Shown here piece after piece: positions 19,080 to 21,180 of a stretch of 21,180 nt of DNA (its first letter is position 1; every line of letters begins with the position of its first letter). Source of the DNA: Blumeriella jaapii. Taxonomy: Eukaryota; Ascomycota; Leotiomycetes; Helotiales; Drepanopezizaceae. The position numbers were made by a program, and so were the translations under genes. The notes under the pieces are model-generated. The model was not told the DNA's origin, did not search any database, and was given only the letters and a program-made list of their open reading frames with translations. The stretch covers positions 1-21,180 of the forward strand of contig VWND01000068.1 of the NCBI GenBank assembly GCA_009599575.1. Reading direction: 5' to 3'.

Positions 19080-20690
19080 GCGTATTAATTTAGAATAAAT
19101 AAGAAATAAATAAAAATATATAATAGAATAAGCAATGGAAATCGTATAAATTATAAAGAATTAATATATAATAAAAAAAAAAAAAGAAAAGAAAAAAAAA
19201 GCATATGATAAAATAAGCATAATATAGCGTATAAATTATAGAAAAAAATAATATATAAACAGAATAAATAAAATATAAAAAAAAAAAAAAGCAAAAAAAA
19301 AAATCGTAACAAATATGAAAAAAAGTAATATAAAAATAAAATATGTAACAAAATAAATAATAAAAGGCGTAAAAAAGTATGAAAAAGTTACATAGAAATA
19401 AAATATATAATAGATTAAGTAATAGAAAGCGTAAGTTTAATAAAAAAGTTATAAATAAATAAAATATAAATGAAATAAGTAATAGAAAGCGTAAAAAGTT
19501 ATGAAAAAAGTAATATAAAATAAAATTTATAATAAAATAAGTAACAGAAAGCGTAAATGTTAAGAAAAAGTTATATATAAATAAAATATATAATAAAATA
19601 AGTAATAGAAAGCGTAAATGGTAAAAAAAAGAAAATATAAGAAAAAAATATAAAAGGGCATAGGAAGCGTAAATATTATGAAAAAGTTATATGTAAATAA
19701 AAATATATAATGAAATAAGTAATAGAAAGCGTAAATGGTAAAAAGAAAATATAAGAAAAAATATAAAAGGGCATAGGAAGCGTAAATATTATGAAAAAAA
19801 ATATATGTAAATAAAATATATAATGAAATAAGTAATAGAAAGCGTAAAAAGTTATGAGAAAGTAATATATATAAAAAATATATAAAAAAATATATAATAA
19901 AATATATAATAAAATATATAATAAAATAAGTAATAAAATATATAATAAAATAAGTAATAAAATAAGTAATAAAATAAGTAATAAAAAATAATAAAATAAG
20001 TAATAAAAAGCGTAAATAGTAAAAAAAGAAAATATAAAAGAAAAATATAAAAGAAAAATATAAAATAAAAATATAAAAGAAAATATAAAAGAAAATATAA
20101 AAGAAAATATATAAAGAAAAATATAAAAGAAAATATAAAAGAAAAATATAAAAAAAAATATAAAAGAAAATATAAAAGAAAATATAAAAGAAAATATAAA
20201 AGAAAAAAATAAAATTGAAAGCGTAAATGTTATAAAAAAGTTATATATAAATAAAATATAAAATAAAATAAGTATTAAAAAGCGTAAATGTTTTAAAAAA
20301 AATTATATATAAATATAAAAGAAAATATAAAAGAAAAATATAAAAGAAAATATAAAAGAAAATAAAATTGAAAGCGTAAATGTTATAAAAAAGTTATATA
20401 TAAAATAAAATATAAAATAAAATAAGTATTAAAAAAGCGTAAATGTTTTAAAAAAATTATATATATAATAAAATATAAAATAAAATAAGCAATGGAAAGT
20501 GTAAAAAGTAATATAAAATAAAAATATATAATAAAAAAAGGAATAGAAAGCGTAAAAATTATAAAAAAGTAATATGTAAATAAAATATAAAATAAAAAAA
20601 AAATAATAATCGTAAAAAAATATGAAAAAGTAATATAAAAAAAAAAATATATAATAAAATAAGCAATAGGAAGCGTAAAATTATAAAGAA
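19080..20690. repeat. Most regular part of the GCGTA satellite, period about 62 bp
   Basis: GCGT (or TCGT) landmarks lie at 19080, 19142, 19227, 19304, 19367, 19429, 19489, 19551, 19612, 19667, 19729, 19780 and 19842. Most steps are 60-63 bp, with shorter ones of 51-55 bp. The unit reads AAATAAGTAATAGAAAGCGT, then AAATGTTATGAAAAAGTTAT and an AT-rich remainder. Two units with AAGGGCATAGGAAGCG (near 19667 and 19780) alternate with normal ones, giving a higher-order step of 113-117 bp. The pattern continues less regularly to about 20660. Confidence 0.85.
20025..20215. repeat. 12-13-bp tandem repeat (AAAATATAAAAG)
   Basis: About fifteen units of AAAATATAAAAG or the same with one extra A. A shorter tract of the same unit returns at 20310-20360, each tract followed by a GAAAGCGTAAATGTTATAAA landmark. 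The two tracts with their flanks form a larger duplication of about 150-180 bp. Confidence 0.88.
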
Positions 20691-20935
20691 ATAAAATAAA
20701 TAAATTAAAATAGATAAATTAAATAAATAAATTAAAATGGATAAATTAAAATAGATAAATTAAAATATGTAAATTAAAATAGATAGATTAAAATAAATAA
20801 ATTAAGGTAAATAAATTAAAGTAAATAAATTAAAGTAAATAAATTAAAATAAATAAATTAAAGTAAATAAATTAAAGTAAATAAATTAAAATAAATAAAT
20901 TAAAATAAATAAATTAAAATAAATAAATTATATAA
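20690..20935. repeat. 14-bp tandem repeat (TAAATAAATTAAAR)
   Basis: About seventeen units ending in AG or AA, with a few early variants carrying GATAAATT or GTAAATT. It marks the right edge of the GCGTA satellite. Confidence 0.9.
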
Positions 20936-20984
20936 TAGAATAAGAAATAAAATAGAAAATTAAAATGGAAGTTAAGTTTAAATT

Positions 20985-21180
20985 AAAGTTTGAGTTAAGT
21001 TTAAGTTATAATTAAGATTATAAGTTAGATTATAATTTAAGTTATAGTTTAAGTTATAGTTTAAGTTATAGTTTAAGTTATAGTTTAAGTTATAGTTTAA
21101 GTTATAGTTTAAGTTATAGTTTAGGGTTATAGTTTAGGGTTATAGTTTAAGTTATAGTTTAAGTTATGATTTAAGTTATG
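20985..21180. repeat. 12-bp tandem repeat (TTTAAGTTATAG) with TTAGGG variants
   Basis: Irregular TTTAAGTT words from about 20965 become a clean 12-bp repeat from about 21034 to the window end. Two neighbouring units read TTTAGGGTTATAG, placing TTAGGG at 21121-21126 and 21134-21139. This could reflect ancient telomere-type sequence or chance drift from TTTAAGTT. The repeat continues beyond the window. Confidence 0.9.

Larger units (their letters stand above)
13060..20690. repeat. Large degenerate A-rich satellite marked by GCGTA/GCGTT
   Basis: The + strand is very A-rich and poor in C for over 7 kb, and most C bases fall in one recurring motif: (A)GCGTATAAATTATAA or shortened forms GCGTA, GCGTT, TCGTA. 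Examples are near 13068, 13337, 14673, 15357, 15510, 15890, 16095, 16629, 17230, 18003, 19080 and 19227, and then every 60 bp or so to 20,660. It is usually preceded by ATAAGCAA or ATAAGTAATAGAAA and followed by an A-rich run and AATATATAAATAAAATATA. Short-period tandem repeats are embedded in it. Long minus-strand frames here (for example 16125-16589 and 16858-17412) are Phe/Leu/Tyr/Ile repeats read from microsatellite and are not genes. Confidence 0.75.

Noticed and set aside
19151..19351. 66-codon minus-strand frame
   Set aside because: Spans two units of the GCGTA satellite and long A runs; the product is repetitive and hydrophobic by composition only.

Overview
The window looks like a repeat-rich, very AT-rich stretch of a filamentous fungal chromosome, most likely subtelomeric or another heterochromatic block. 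Three things point to a fungus. The only recognisable protein gene is a RecQ-type helicase with N-terminal C2H2 fingers, the architecture of fungal telomere-linked helicases. There is a tRNA-derived, Pol III-type element. Motifs matching the fungal telomere unit TTAGGG/CCCTAA are embedded in repeats near both ends. The species cannot be named from the sequence.

Layout. Positions 1-445 hold unassigned sequence ending in a perfect palindrome. Positions 446-1540 are about six tandem copies of a 186-189 bp repeat, five of them preceded by a C-run and TAACCCTAA. Positions 1540-4444 are about fourteen copies of a 206-bp satellite; six keep an intact ATG-started 66-codon frame. Around 4580-4829 lies a SINE-like unit with A box, B box and a T6 terminator, followed by a 26-bp repeat and a 226-bp stretch with no G on the + strand.

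Positions 5237-10126 hold the one real gene, now broken by about ten frame changes and two in-frame stops, most of the frame changes in or next to A or T runs. Read across the breaks it encodes, in order: two C2H2 fingers, a poorly conserved middle part with an Asn/Ser/Asp-rich linker, a domain carrying the spaced residues of a tyrosine recombinase (R...R...H-x8-Y), a RecQ-like helicase (motifs I to VI) and two C-terminal Cys clusters. The Walker B motif reads NEYH, not the expected DE-x-H, so ATP hydrolysis is doubtful even if the indels are sequencing errors.

From 10127 to the right end I see no protein gene. The sequence is a duplicated 3' flank with GAAATA microsatellite, an AT-rich block with a recurring TTGAAAACGC motif, a tRNA-like sequence near 12352-12429, and then, from about 13060 to 20690, a very A-rich array whose landmark is a GCGTA/GCGTT motif. 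Its clearest part (19080-19850) has a period near 62 bp. Short tandem repeats of 10-16 bp are interspersed. The window ends in a 12-bp repeat with two TTAGGG-containing variants. Nothing here forms an operon or pathway; the biological interest is the helicase-recombinase gene and the satellites around it.
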